Below, in pieces: positions 23,626 through 35,402 of a stretch of DNA of 64,000 nt (position 1 is its first letter; each line of letters starts with the position of its first letter). The position numbers were made by a program, and so were the translations under genes. The notes under the pieces are model-generated. The model saw nothing but the letters and a program-made list of their open reading frames with translations, was not told the origin of the DNA and did no database searches. Source of the stretch: Rhexocercosporidium sp. MPI-PUGE-AT-0058 (taxonomy: Eukaryota > Ascomycota > Leotiomycetes > Helotiales); the NCBI GenBank assembly GCA_020746875.1, contig JAGTJL010000013.1:744001-808000 (forward strand). The letters are read 5' to 3'.

Positions 23626-24824
23626 AATTGGTATCGTGCAGCAACTTTTGGAATGCTCTTGAGCAAGAGCTAAATACATTTACACTCGTATGAAAGGAGT
23701 CTTATGCTACACTCTGGCTCTGAAACCGATGGATCGCTAAAATGTTGGGTGTTCGCTTTGGAAACACGACTAGTCCTATTTCGAAACACTAACTCGGAAT
23801 GTTCGCTAAGCAGTCTGCAAAGTCAAGGTTCGAACTTCAACGTTCTTGGCTCATTTGCAGTTCACGGCTTGAATTATTCATGTTTATTTGTCAGTTAGAT
23901 AGATAAGATGTATACACTGAGATCTCGAGGTTCTATACTTAGAAGTCTCGTTTCTGATGCTGACAACGTAGAACAATTTGTCTTGTTGATAATAGGCGTG
24001 TAATGTCAGGTCCAGTAAAACTATCGAACAGTGTCCAGAAGATTGATCGCTACAGCACTAGTCTAGACAATCTAATCTCTAGGTAGCGCGACGCTTGTAG
24101 TTTGGCAGCGCCAGTTTCTTTGAGCTCCTCTAATTTTGATTTACTTGTGCATAACAACACAACTGGCAAACATTTTCCAGCTAGTCTTATAGATTAGGAT
24201 GAGCACACATGCTCGCATAGGACTTGACTGAACTAGTAGAGTGGGATGTTTACCCTCGAGCTTTCCTACAGGTCATGTCCTCCGTTGTTTGACTCCCTGG
24301 TCTCCCTCTCGGCCTCACAGCCCCGCTGAAACCAATGAAGAAAAGGCATTTATTCAAGCTTGTTCAAGCAAGTAACTCTAGGAGTTTAGAAAGAAAGTAG
24401 ATATTAATGAAAGATTAATCTCGCAATGTGAATCCCATCCCATGGAGTTTTGCAGCTTGTAATTTGGCATCTAAACTCACAGCCCCGCTAATACCATGTA
24501 AACAAAAGGGCCAGCTTTGAATGTCCAGGCTATTCCTTCTGGAAGTTGGAAGAAAATGACTGTCTATCGATGCAAACCCAATTCAGCGATGTAGAGCCGG
24601 CCTCAGAGGTAGTTTAGCAGCCTGTGGTTGGCCAGCTCGGGGGTTCTCAGCCTCACATTGTTGAGATTTTCCGCTTCGGCTGTTCCTCCAACTTCCCACA
24701 ACAACCACAAAATTCCTCCGCACCTCAACCACAACCTCAAACTTGCTTCTCTTGCTACCAGACTCTCGTACAGCCTTATACAGGCAATTTTGACTTCTGA
24801 GGAAGATCAAACCACCCCCTCACG
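23626..24824. other. Intergenic with a weak duplicated segment
   Basis: No gene seen. Two diverged copies of a roughly 40-base string containing CTCACAGCCCCGCT occur near 24314 and 24477, each followed by similar A/G-rich sequence, which suggests an old local duplication of about 160 bases. Confidence 0.45.
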
Positions 24825-25703
24825 ATGTCAGGACGCGCTGTAACGATGGCCAGACGCAATCATGCAACCCCAGCAGCCAGAATCAAGACCAAATCCCTCC
24901 CTCCCCCACTCACAAAGTTCAAGCTATTTCCAAAGCTTCCACTGGAGCTCCGAAGACGCATCTGGGCCGACGCTGCTTCTGTGCCACGAAATGTCGATCT
25001 CCATTGCAGCATAGACAATTTTCACTTTTTCTCAACGTCCTGCATCCCCGCCATCCTCCACACCAACTCAGAATCTCGAAATGAGGGCTTACGACACTAC
25101 AAGGCAACATTTGGACGTGCTGCGAGCAGTTCTAGGGAGGAGAAGGCTTCTGGGTGTTCTTTGGAGCCCAGGATCTACGTAAACTGGGCTGTTGATACTA
25201 TCTGTGTCATGAGTCTTCTTGATCCCTCAGTTAGAATTTCTGAGATCTTGGGCCATGCAGATGGAGAAGTTGTTGAGAAGATTGCGATTTGCATGGGTTC
25301 AGGAATACCTTTGAATGAATGGATTCTTGGTGTGCGTGAGATCGACCTTGCTCTGAGAGAGTTCCCATACATCAACACGATCAAAAACCTCGTTCTGTTC
25401 TACAATCCGCATGCTCTGACAGTTCACGCAAACCTTGGACGACCCGACTTCCGAATGAAGATCAAATTGGGCAAATACATCTACGTCAACCCAGAAAAGA
25501 CATTTACTTTCCTTGAATTCAACAACATCATCGGCCGAATTGACGAGAAAATCAGCAAGAACAATGGTTGGAGATTCAGGGATGTGTATGATGACGGAAG
25601 AAAGTGCTTTGCGGATAAGGGTATTGGCCGTGGAAAGAAGAGAAAGATTGAGCGTACTATGAACATCAGGCTACGCGAGCTCAGTCTTACGATTCTGGCA
25701 TGA
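24825..25703 (+). CDS. 2EXR-domain protein
   Basis: A single exon of 292 codons. Near residue 33 it has the diagnostic start of the 2EXR domain, FKLFPKLPLELRRRIW, followed by PAILHTNSESRNEGLRHY, a typical second motif of this family. The C-terminus is basic (GRGKKRKIER). 2EXR proteins are numerous in Leotiomycetes and Sordariomycetes and have no established biochemical function; membership is the firm statement here. An internal ATG at codon 8 could be the true start. It stands alone between the HET gene and the amine oxidase. Confidence 0.88.
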   Translation: MSGRAVTMARRNHATPAARIKTKSLPPPLTKFKLFPKLPLELRRRIWADAASVPRNVDLHCSIDNFHFFSTSCIPAILHTNSESRNEGLRHYKATFGRAASSSREEKASGCSLEPRIYVNWAVDTICVMSLLDPSVRISEILGHADGEVVEKIAICMGSGIPLNEWILGVREIDLALREFPYINTIKNLVLFYNPHALTVHANLGRPDFRMKIKLGKYIYVNPEKTFTFLEFNNIIGRIDEKISKNNGWRFRDVYDDGRKCFADKGIGRGKKRKIERTMNIRLRELSLTILA

Positions 25704-25994
25704 ATATGAGGAGATTCTGGGGTCTGGGGATATTCTGGGGGTTGGAAATACTCGCTGCTCTCTGTCTGGGTACTTCGATTTGCGAATTTGGAAGGAGAAT
25801 AAGCCTCTGTGTCACACAAAAATGCATTGAGCAAGTCACATGAATAGCCACCTCATACTCCTCGTGAGAATCCGTGAAACTAATTTCTAGCTCCGTAGAA
25901 GAACCGCGCAGCTTTATCAAGTCTCCATGGGGGAGGCCGTGACAGCAAGTGTTTCATAAGGATGCATTTTTGCCTTTAACACCACAGGGTTAAG

Positions 25995-27523
25995 CTATAA
26001 TTTAGCTCTAATTACCTCTCCCTTCAAACTCCTCACCACCTCTTCAGCACCCCGAATACCACTCCTCACGGCACCCTCCATATATCCACTCCAAACCTCA
26101 CTCGTCTCCGTTCCAACAAAATGCAAATTCCCAACCACCTCTCTCAATGCACTCGAGCCTCCCACACTCGTAAGCACACCAGGTCCCATGATGGGACACG
26201 GCGCTCCTTTGCTGTACTGCTCTTTACTCCACTCTTGCTCAAATATCTCGACTGGCTTGTACACGTCTTCTTTATTGCCGAAAATTTTTGAGACTTGAGC
26301 GAGGACTTGAGCTCTTCGCTCGTGCTGCGGAAGTCCGGACCACGCGAGGCCTGGAGCGCCGCCTACAAAACAGGTTAAGCAGTAATGATCATCTGCTGGG
26401 ACGGACGTGTCTCTAATTACAGCTGCGGGAGTCTGGTACGAGATGGCTAGACCACAGCATTTAGGGCTTATAGGCGTGGGGTTCGTCCACCATGGTGTGT
26501 CGTAACAGAGGATCATCTTGCTGTAGTAACCGTGGATCGTGCTAGACGTCACAGTAGCTTTTGTTCCTGCCAGAGGAGGAGAGATGGCAATATCTTTGTA
26601 AAGAGGTGTGGGGATGCTGAGAATTAGCTTGGTGGATGTGAAAGTTTCTCCTGTTGAGGTAGAGACTATTACGCTGCTCCCGGAGTCGGTGATGGAGGCA
26701 ACGGGAGTGGAAAGGCGGACAGTCTTTGGCTTAAGGAGTGCAGCGAGGCTGATTGCCATTTGTTGAGTTCCTACTGCTGTCAGAACGAGCGACTGAATTA
26801 ACTTCCTGGCTAGACTGCAGACAATCATACCTTTTCTGAATCTAAGATATTGCCCTCCATGCTTCTGATCCGAACGCAACTGCTTCAAACCCCCACCTTT
26901 ACCAGTATATTCAATGAAGAACTGAGCACTCATATCGTTTGCCTCGATTCCAACCATAACTCGAGACCAGACACGCACCATGTTTACTGTCCGCTCCGAG
27001 GCACCCTTACTGACGGCGAATTGCTCCAGGGACATCTGATCGTAGTTTTCTGTGCTGCTGGCCTTCGAACCATAAGCTACCGAGAGATTATGGATGATAT
27101 CACGAATTCTCTCAAGATCCGTGACATGAGCTTCGGAGAACTGTAATTCGTCAACAAAAGGACCGAAAACCTGTGGTCTGGGCTGGGGAGTACCTTTGGT
27201 GATGTTCCGTAAGGAAAGGCATGCGTTGATCCATCTTTGTCCTGGAAAATACAGTCGCCGTCTACGTTTTGCTCCAATAACTCGATTCCGAAGCGTTTGG
27301 TTAATGCATATACATGGAATTGGTTGGTGTCGTTTATCCAGGCTGCTCCGATGTCGACGTTCCCTTTGCCATTTGCCAGCGGAACAGACCAGGTCTTGCC
27401 GCCCACGCGATCCCGAGCTTCGAGAACAATGCAGGAGAGACCTGCTTGTTGAATATCATAGGCTGCTTGGAGACCACTAAGACCGGCTCCAACAACAATC
27501 ACGTCGTATTTTGATTCTGCCAT
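25995..27523 (-). CDS. FAD-dependent amine oxidase (MAO type)
   Basis: Three exons on the minus strand (27194-27523, 26831-27140, 25995-26770) give 471 residues. The FAD-binding GxGxxG motif is at the N-terminus (VIVVGAGLSGLQAA), followed by EARDRVGGKTW, the usual flavin-oxidase signature, and a C-terminal HFVGTETSEVWSGYMEGAVRSG that contacts the FAD. The family oxidises primary or secondary amines to imines with H2O2 production. The first intron (27141-27193) starts GTACTC and ends TTACAG; with it the frame is intact. The gene is divergent from the PhyH-type dioxygenase at 28082, sharing about 560 bases of upstream DNA, so co-regulation is possible. The substrate is unknown. Confidence 0.88.
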
Positions 27524-28081
27524 ATTGAAATTGAGAGATAGAGATCTATGAGTTGCGATTTGTTGAGGGAGAGAAAGTAAAGTGAAGTTTTTTGGAACAT
27601 ATATCTCGAAGCGGTCACTCGATGCCCCTGAGTAAACTCAGCCCACAGATCTCAGCTCTGCAGCACCGGCTTCGGTGTTGGTATTCGTGAGCGACGCTTG
27701 TCGTGGTCTCTTACTCGGAAGTCAAGGTGACAACGAATATACGAAAATGTAATGGTTGGTCAAGCATGTGTCGAGAGTGGGAGTAATTGAAGCTATTCGG
27801 GATCTCTTGCCTCCCTAACAAAGTGGGGTCATGAAGCAGTCGATAAGATAAGCTCCAAACCGACACTAAGCGTCCCATTACCCCACTGTCGATATCTTGG
27901 AATTGTGATTCTAGGGGGCTGGAAGTATATATGTGAGTAACCAAGGAAGGACATAGGAGTCATTGAAACGTCGTTACGAACTGCTAGTGCTGCATCAAAC
28001 TTTATACTTTCTTGAAGAATTAGCCAAACCCTTCAGTCATCTTGACATTCCTCATCTCCAAATACTCCAATTCTTACCAAA
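27524..28081. promoter_or_regulatory. Shared divergent promoter, amine oxidase / PhyH dioxygenase
   Basis: This 558-base interval separates two head-to-head oxidative genes and contains no open frame worth calling. Any bidirectional control of the pair must lie here. No specific binding site is recognised. Confidence 0.5.
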
Positions 28082-29164
28082 ATGGGCTCTGTTGAAAGAC
28101 CATCTGTACAATACATCCATCGGAATGATGTAGACAAGATTGTTCAGGCCATTGCTCAGGATGGTGGTGTTATCATCAAGAATTTCGCAAGTGTTGATGC
28201 TGTAGAACGTGTGAATGAGGATACACTTCCATACCTGGAAAAAGATAAGGCCTGGAAGGTACGAATCGATGTTTTCATGGCTGGGCACTTCCTGACGAAC
28301 TTCAGGGAGACCTCTTCCCACCAGAGACAAGACGGTGCTGTCGTCTCATAGGCCGATCACAGACGGCGAGAGAATGGCTTGTTGATCCTCTCGTGTCCAA
28401 GTTGCTGAGTGTGTTTGTAGACAAGACTACTCACAATTATTATGGAGAGACCAAGCACACATACACCAGCAACGCCATTCTCAATACCGGCTTGACGATG
28501 CGAATAGGCCCCGGAGGAAAAGCCCAAAGGTTACATCGAGATGACAAGAACTTTCATGTCGATCACCAGGATCAGACCAAGACAGGTTACAAGATTGGCT
28601 CCGATGTTGAGCTTTCGTTTTTGATTCCTGGCGTTGCCACGACTGTGGAGAATGGTGCGACTCAGGTATGTGTACCGAACGAGAGAGCGAGCATTGCTCA
28701 CGATAAGGACCGTAGGTGATCCCTGGATCTCATCTGTGGGGTGCAGACCGTGCTCCAAAAGTTGATGAGATTGGCTATGCTGTCATGGAAAAGGGCGACT
28801 GTCTGGCATTTTTAGGCAGTTTGTATCACGCTGGTGGTCACAATTCGACAACTGACCAGTATCGTCCTGTTCACGATCTGTCATTTATTCGTGGATATAT
28901 GAGACAAGAGGTCAGATTACAGGTACATCTTGACTCAACTCAGTGCTAATAGCCAGTTAGGAAAACGCATACCTGGCTTTCACGACAGAGCAAGTCCTGT
29001 CTTGGCCATTCGATGTCCAAATGAGAATGGGGTACACAGTTTCAAGCCCAAATCTCGGATTTGTTGACTTCATTCAACCTTACAAGTACTTGGCAGGAGA
29101 TTTCGATCCCAACCAACCCGGTGATCTCGACTCTAGTCAGGAGCCTAACAAGGCAGCTGCTTGA
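28082..29164 (+). CDS. Phytanoyl-CoA dioxygenase (PhyH)-like Fe(II)/2-oxoglutarate enzyme
   Basis: Four exons: 28082-28258, 28306-28665, 28716 to about 28912/28924, then from about 28961 to 29164. The iron-binding HxD is in LHRDDKN, the distal His in LYHAGGHNST, and the 2-oxoglutarate Arg is probably in QYRPVH. The segment VIPGSHLWG is typical of the PhyH fold. Fungal members include verruculogen synthase (FtmOx1 type) and other secondary-metabolite oxygenases that hydroxylate, desaturate or form endoperoxides. The third donor is ambiguous (GTCAGA or GTACAT 12 bases later); both keep phase, so four residues are uncertain. Together with the divergent amine oxidase this could be a small biosynthetic module; no synthase or synthetase is nearby. 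Confidence 0.85.
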
Positions 29165-31868
29165 TGCTTGAGTACATACATGTTGATTTGTTCTCTGTAT
29201 CAGCGAGAAGAGCCTTCAGAAATAGTGATATAGCCCTTGTGTACGATCGTATTATCAATCAGTTGAAGCTTCTAGATACATTCATCATCCGCTTGACAAA
29301 ATTGATGCTGTGAATGTAAGAAGCGCTGACCCGGGTTAACGAAAAGGATGGAATCATGTCCTCTCGCTCTGTTTTTATGCCAAAAAGAGTATCTCCGGCA
29401 AGTCACAATAGCTCGTGAACGCTAACAATAGCTTGTCGAGTTCTACTTTGTCCCAAGAGAGATTTGTTCCACCAACTTGGAAAATGCCCAGATTACCTAT
29501 TGGTAGGTTACCTAGGTCCAGAGCGCGAGTGCACGTGATGCCGCGGCCGCGTCGATTTGCTCACTCACTCACTCCACTCTCCTCTCCACCATCTCCAACT
29601 TCTGCCACGATTCAAGGTGATTCAACTACATTCTTCTGGCTGCCGCAGAGCCTGAAGATCCTTCTTGGTAGGCAGAGTACAAAATGTCTATGGAGGCGGC
29701 TCTCTGTCACAAAAGCCTCGTTGGAAAAGAATCCTGTTGGTGTTTCCAAGTACGCCATACTTGTTGTGTACCATACAAGAAGCTAGACTCTGCTTGCGCT
29801 GTGCGAACCAATGTATAGCAATCACTGTTGCGAAAATTGATGATTACCAGCTGAATTGGCCTCAACGTTGTCAGGAATGGCCATTGGCGCGGGATCTGGT
29901 TCGTGAAGTCCTTTAGAAATCATATATTGTCTATCACTAACACATCGCACCTGCAGTTGATCCCCCCAAACCTGCCCCTGAACCCTCGTATACGACTTCA
30001 GCGATGTCAAGCAGCAATCGCCGCAGACGATTTATTCCCAGATCTGCTAGGCAGGCTTCCCAGCTCTTTCGGAGGACATATAGCTGAGGCTTACGGAAGA
30101 GGACCAACTACCATCAACAATCTCGCAGCAGACTTCGCATCTCGCAAGGCCAGCATAAAACTAGGTCAAAGCGTGGTTGCTGGTATAATTGCTGCCTGTT
30201 GTGGGATATGGGATTGAAGGACAGCCATTGTCCAGAGCTTTGCGCTGAGACGTCAGAATATCAATCAAAGGCGATCCACGCCCTTCGCGGTCCCATATAG
30301 CATAAATTCATCGATGAATGACTTATGATAGCCCTGCAGGACCTTCATCGGGGTTGATACTACACCCTATTCACACCTTTATTTTATGCATTTCGATTGG
30401 AGACATTTAGCGGACATCCCTTCTTGCATTTGGACCCAAAATTCTCCACTCTTATGGACTTACTTATTTTGTTATCATCTGGGTCGGCTGTTCAGTTTAT
30501 GGAGGGCTTCTTCAGACAAATTACTGGGCAAGAAAGGAATCGCTAAATGTCGTGAAAAGCCGAAATTGGTGCATCCTGTTCTGTGCTGGGCTGATGACCG
30601 CTTTAGCATATGTAGAGCCTAATCGACTCGAAGGGGTTTCTCTTGTTTCTATTCTTGTGCTTGCTTCCTTCGAGATCCTTGGACTGGCACTCTTTAGCCT
30701 CACTGCGTTCGAAAATGGGTAGCAGCCGGAGAGAAGGCATTTGGGCCAGTACGTATTATCTCTCCTCAAGCGCCTATATGATCTTGAAGCTGATGTTTCG
30801 AAATTTTGGTCTGGATTCTGAAAAGGCGAAACTTGCGTTCTGATTTGATGATCAGCTTTGGCGCAATTGTCTTTGGTGCCTTTTGGTGGACACAGGCTTT
30901 ACGAAACACTCCCATTGGCTACAAGTAACAGCTGTCTGGTCATTGTTGGAAGGGACTCGGCTTATAGATGCTAATGGTTTGCAGTTAGGGTACGCTGAAT
31001 CCCTTGTGGTGAAATGAAGAAAAAAAGCGCTTATGGTTGCGAATTCTTGTGAGCCAGGAAAATGTTCGACCGACTTTCTCGGCGCAGTAGCTGTGTCGCC
31101 AGAGTCGCACCTCCTTAGGTTTTGCTGACATCACCTGGCTTTTTAAAGAGATGTTTCCAAATTGTCTTAGACAAGTCAATTACGTTTTTTCGCAAGCATG
31201 TTTGTTGCCACCAGATTCTCACCATGGTCATTTTGCTACACCTGTCCACTTCATTTGGGCGAAGTATTGTTCCTGAATCACCCTAACTATCCCAGAACTT
31301 TGACTGCGAGGATTCAAGTGTGAGATCTATTTCTATTTTGTTCTGATTTCTAGTTGCTATTTGATCGCGTACAAGAATGCTGCCAGGGTATACCCCGCTT
31401 ACTTTGTCATTCACAAACGACATCAAACTGCGGGAGTGCCATGTGGTCCGAAGTAGCAGCACGACTCGCAAGGTTCGGACATCCTTTGGTGAGAGATTTC
31501 GACTAGGAGACATCCCAAAAATTGTGTCTAAGACTTGGGATGGATCCTACCAGGTTCCAAGATTTGTTCCTCCGAGGCTACGCATTCCCTGCGAAATAGA
31601 TTCATGATGCTCAAGCTTGTTTGAGGCGGAATCCATCTACTCTATCCACGACAAAATTCTGTGACAAGGCTTGTATCTCTCTTGTCGTCTCAAATATGAA
31701 CCTTAACTGCAATAATGGAATGCTTATAAGAGATCTTCCGGGTCTCCATCACCACGATTTCGTCCCCAGGTTGTCCAACAGCTTGAATTTTCCGATCTTT
31801 TCAGATTTGTTTACCCTTACTTCATTCTTTACTAACCATAACACTCATTTCGAGAAACAATTTTCAAA
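29165..31868. other. 2.7-kb region without intact genes
   Basis: Contains short frames only, apart from the possible relic at 30411-30722 listed separately. The final part is the leader of the small secreted protein gene at 31869. Confidence 0.5.
30411..30722 (+). pseudogene. Possible relic of a membrane-protein gene
   Basis: A frame bounded by TAG codons at 30408 and 30720 reads about 103 codons with at least three hydrophobic helices (LTYFVIIWVGCSVYGG, WCILFCAGLMTALAYV, GVSLVSILVLASFEILGLAL). The order of helices and short loops is reminiscent of half of a major-facilitator transporter, but there is no start codon and no continuation. It may be a decayed transporter or chance. Confidence 0.25.
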
Positions 31869-32574
31869 ATGCATTTCTCTAGACTTGCCACCGTCGCGGC
31901 CCTTTCACTCATAAGTTTCACGAGCGCATCTCCAATTGACACAAGAGACGCCATGTCCTGCAAAGTAGATGTCGCCACAACTCAAGCCACGTGCATCAAC
32001 GATGTTCCAGTGGGGGTTGATGGAGAAAAAGATTCGGAAGCCGTCACTCAATGGTAAGCCCAGCCCACAAATCCGACTCGAGCTCACAAAGCTAACCTTC
32101 GCATAGTTTCACAGCTGCCTTCGCGGGATTGAGCACCTGCCCTGGTGCCGAGAAGCGGGACGTTGCGACATGCGAAACAAAAGTAATGAGCGCCCAAACA
32201 ACATGTGTCAAAGCCATCTCTCCAGGTTCAGATGGAACCATGGACCCCAAAAGTGTCCTAGCCTGGTAAGGAGTCTCAAAAATGATAATTTGAAACCCTG
32301 AACCTGACCGACTTCAGCTCGTCAACCGCCCTAAAGGGACTCAACAGCTGCATCAGCGCGAGGAAGCTAGACCGTCGTGATCTAGAGGCCTGCGCAGATG
32401 CTGTTACTGCAAAGCAGGGCGACTGTTTGTTGGCTGCTGGCACGGATCAGAAGAAGGTCTCAAAATGGTATGTTGAATCATCACGCTTTCTTGATCTAGA
32501 TAGAATACTTTATGGTGTACTAATATATATCTAGTTCCGCGGACGCCTATAGAGGTTTCGTTGCCTGTGTTTGA
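31869..32574 (+). CDS. Small secreted Cys-rich protein with three internal repeats
   Basis: Four exons (31869-32053, 32107-32265, 32318-32467, 32535-32574) encode about 177 residues. A signal peptide (MHFSRLATVAALSLISFTSA) and a short propeptide-like stretch with a dibasic-like DTRD are followed by three similar units. Each unit has the pattern C-x10/11-C-x-(variable loop)-C-x9/10-C, ending in FAGLSTC, LKGLNSC and YRGFVAC. All three introns fall at the same place of the repeat, splitting the third Cys codon as TG|T or TG|C. This regular gene structure shows growth by duplication of a repeat with its intron. The function is unknown; small size, secretion and even Cys number fit an apoplastic or cell-wall protein or an effector-like protein. 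Confidence 0.82.
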
Positions 32575-33038
32575 AAGACTCAGGCAAAAGTAGTGTAGGG
32601 CAAGTTTCGTCTAAATATGTCAGAACTATTTATGCGTGTGCGGAATTTGATATACAAAATTTCTGTCTCTGTTTCAACTGCTAGTCTGGTGAAGAGACTT
32701 TTAGGTCACTTCTTCCTTTGAGGACTGTTGAAAAGGTAAAGTATACCATTTTCACTTCATCTGTTTTAATTGATTGATGATAACACTCAACATTTTGATA
32801 AAACAAAAGCCAAGGTTTCTGCAAATATATGCTTAATAGCAACATTGCGGTCAGTGGTGGAACTCTTATGACAATTCCTATAGTTCTCCTTCGACGATGC
32901 CATAGTTCAAGCAAATTTACGCAACGCCGAAAGCCCGCTCTTGTCAACGAACCAACCTGCTCACATCAACCGAAACGCCGTTCACATCCGATGGCTCACT
33001 TAAGACTGTTTTTACAAATGCTTCCATGACCTAGCAAG
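32575..33038. other. Intergenic, convergent
   Basis: Between the 3' ends of the small secreted protein gene and the minus-strand regulator. No feature seen. Confidence 0.5.
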
Positions 33039-35402
33039 TTATGCAAGATTCAGCTTCCCCTCTTTGACGAAAATATGCCCTACCATCTCCTCCCACCATG
33101 GGTCTGAATTCTCCTCGACAGCAAAATCGCTACTGAAGGTGCTGTCAGAGCTCTCGGACGAAGAGAATCGTCTGTCTTGCCAATCCCACATGTATTTCAC
33201 TGCTCGCCAGACGGGTGGGACGTTCTGTTTCACGCGTATTGTCAGTCATTCCATTTTACTTTTCGTTGCTCAATGCAGAAAGAGAGGCTCTTGTGTAGCA
33301 GAAGAGGACCTACTCCACGAGTACCTTGTACCAGGCCTTCAAACCAGTCCTTGATTTGTGATCTATGTGCCACCGTTGTAGCGACCGTAGCGGCGATGAC
33401 AACTCGCAGTTGAGCATGTTGACCAGTGAATAGGGGTCCTGAGGTTGGGAGGCAGCTAAGGCACCACAACAAGCGCCTTACCGTTTGTTGAACGATAGGA
33501 TGATTCCTTGGCTTTCTATCTCAAGTCAGCATTTCCATTTTCAACATCTTCGTTCTCAGTCGGCACTATTGATTAGGGCTATTCGAATGAGTTCTCACCG
33601 CATAAGACGACAATACAGATATATTTGCCCAGCGGCAGTGTATGTTTCTGCCAAAAGTTCAGTCGCCTTTGTAGCATCAGACACGTGGCCATTCTCGTCA
33701 AGAATGCACGAGTTCATGAGATCCAGAGACGTGGGGTAGCCTAGGGAAAGTTCAGACCACTGCCAGAAATTATTTAGACGCTCCCCAATGGCTCTTCCTA
33801 GCTTCTGTGCGGTCAAACGTGTAGGGTCCTGTAGCATGGGTCGTCAGCCTTCTGTTAACACTTCACGAACATTCCACAGATGCTGTCCATACTTTGAAGA
33901 GTTTAGCTGAGAGATGTGTGATTTGCGCGAATGTGTGGACGAGTCTCGGGGATAGTCCTGTGCATCCTTTGATCTTCCGCAGGTCTACCTCTTCCCCCTC
34001 AAGAAGCCATACAAATGGACATCTCTCCTCGTTCGGGTCGAGTGGCCACATGGTCGCGCTCATGATATTGTACAGTGCGATTTTATTCCCCAGTTGATCG
34101 CGAGCTAGAGAACATTGCACATTGGATGGGTAGCGGTACCGATAAAGGGGATCTGATTTAGCGAGAATCTGCTCTGCCAGACGGGACGCACGATACCAGG
34201 CGGGGTCCTCTTGCCTCTCTTGCTCTGATTCCCAATTGACATTCTGCGAGAGTGTAAGTTTATGCAGGTCGACGTATGCTCCAATTTTTTGTTACCTCGT
34301 TGTGGGAGAACAGGACAAGGGCTGCGACGACAGTATCTTCCTTTCCGGGCTCATAAACTTCATTGTTGAGCTCTTCTGTTAGCAGGTGCACAGCTCGTTT
34401 CCAGTGAAAGTTTGCCCTGGTTCTGATATGATCTTCTCGGGAGTAATCGAGAATATACGTCGCAGACAGTGCTAAGACTGCATGTTTGACACACTCAGAT
34501 CTTGCAGCAATTGGTGCAATTTCAGTGAGGTAGCTGTTACCGTTTGGGATGAGTGTCACCCCACCACAAATTGCTACGAGAACTTTTTAAGTCCGTCAGT
34601 CTCAGCGATACAAGGTCGCGAGAAAATGAGATTGTCCCACTTACAAAAGTTAAATAGTTTCTCATCCATGGGTTTCAACCTCAGTCCCCTTCCAAAGTCG
34701 GGGGGCAGGAATCTGACTGCCTCCATCGCGCTGATAGCATTATCACTTGTTGCATTAGATGCAAGTTGGGAGGCATTGCTATCAACTAGTCTTGTAATGA
34801 TCGAATGAGGCTTCGAGACTGGAAAAGCTTGCAGCCTTCCAACAGGTTGACTGTCCAGCTTCTTGCTATAGTTTAGTCTAACTTTGATCAGCCCGTCGAT
34901 ACGGCCGTCCTCGGGCAAAACAACGGGAGCTCCGGGTGTCCTTAAGCGGGGGTGCTGGTGGGCTTCACTATTGACAAAGGGGTTTGGGACTTTAATGGCC
35001 CAAGTACGAGCAGGTAAGAGCACAGTGGCTGGCTCCAGCTCAGGGAAGGCTTCGTTCATCCATATTGAAGCAGCAGTCTCAGCAAATGGGCTAGAGCTGC
35101 GCTCGCGACCTAGTATACAATGTTAAACGGAGACTCTGGTCACTGTGCCAGGAGAATCATGTGGAAGAATATACGAGCCAACACCCAGACTTACGTCTCT
35201 TTCTACACACTGATTCTCGGCTTGTGGTGATAGACAGGCTGGGAGCGGTCAAGTCTTCAGCTGGAAGAGGATGGAAGAGATTCTGCCAGAGTCCTGCGTC
35301 ATCCCATTCATTGGCTGACCAGGGAACATCGGAGCTGCTAAAGACGGGCGCTATGGGAGCAGTGGGGTGTGACGGCGCTCGCGGGAATAATAGTGATGGC
35401 AT
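33039..35402 (-). CDS. Fungal_trans_2-type transcription-factor-like protein without visible zinc cluster
   Basis: Starts with ATG at 35402. Seven or so exons can be followed: a first exon ending CRKR, a second beginning RERSSSPFAETAASIW and ending DEKLFNF, then ICGGVTLIPNGNSYL, VQCSLARDQLGNKIALY...GCTGLSPRLVHTFAQITHLSAKL, then the NNFWQWSELSLGYPTS segment, PLFTGQHAQLRVV...DWFEGL, and a last exon NVPPVWRAVKYMWDW...DPWWEEMVGH. Donors and acceptors (for example GTAAGT at about 35206, CTACAG before 33830) fit. These motifs are typical of the C-terminal ligand/regulatory region of Zn2Cys6 regulators of the Fungal_trans_2 class. The N-terminal 80 residues have no CxxCxxxxxxC cluster, and none is found upstream, so the protein either lost it or acts without direct DNA binding. 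Confidence 0.75.

Noticed and set aside
27141..27210. Apparent frameshift in the amine oxidase gene
   Set aside because: An intron at 27141-27193 (GTACTC ... TTACAG) restores phase exactly, so the gene reads as intact.
33420..33490. Possible intron starting GTAAGG in the Fungal_trans_2 gene
   Set aside because: Reading through gives the family-like PTSGPLFTGQHA segment in frame, so it is probably exon.
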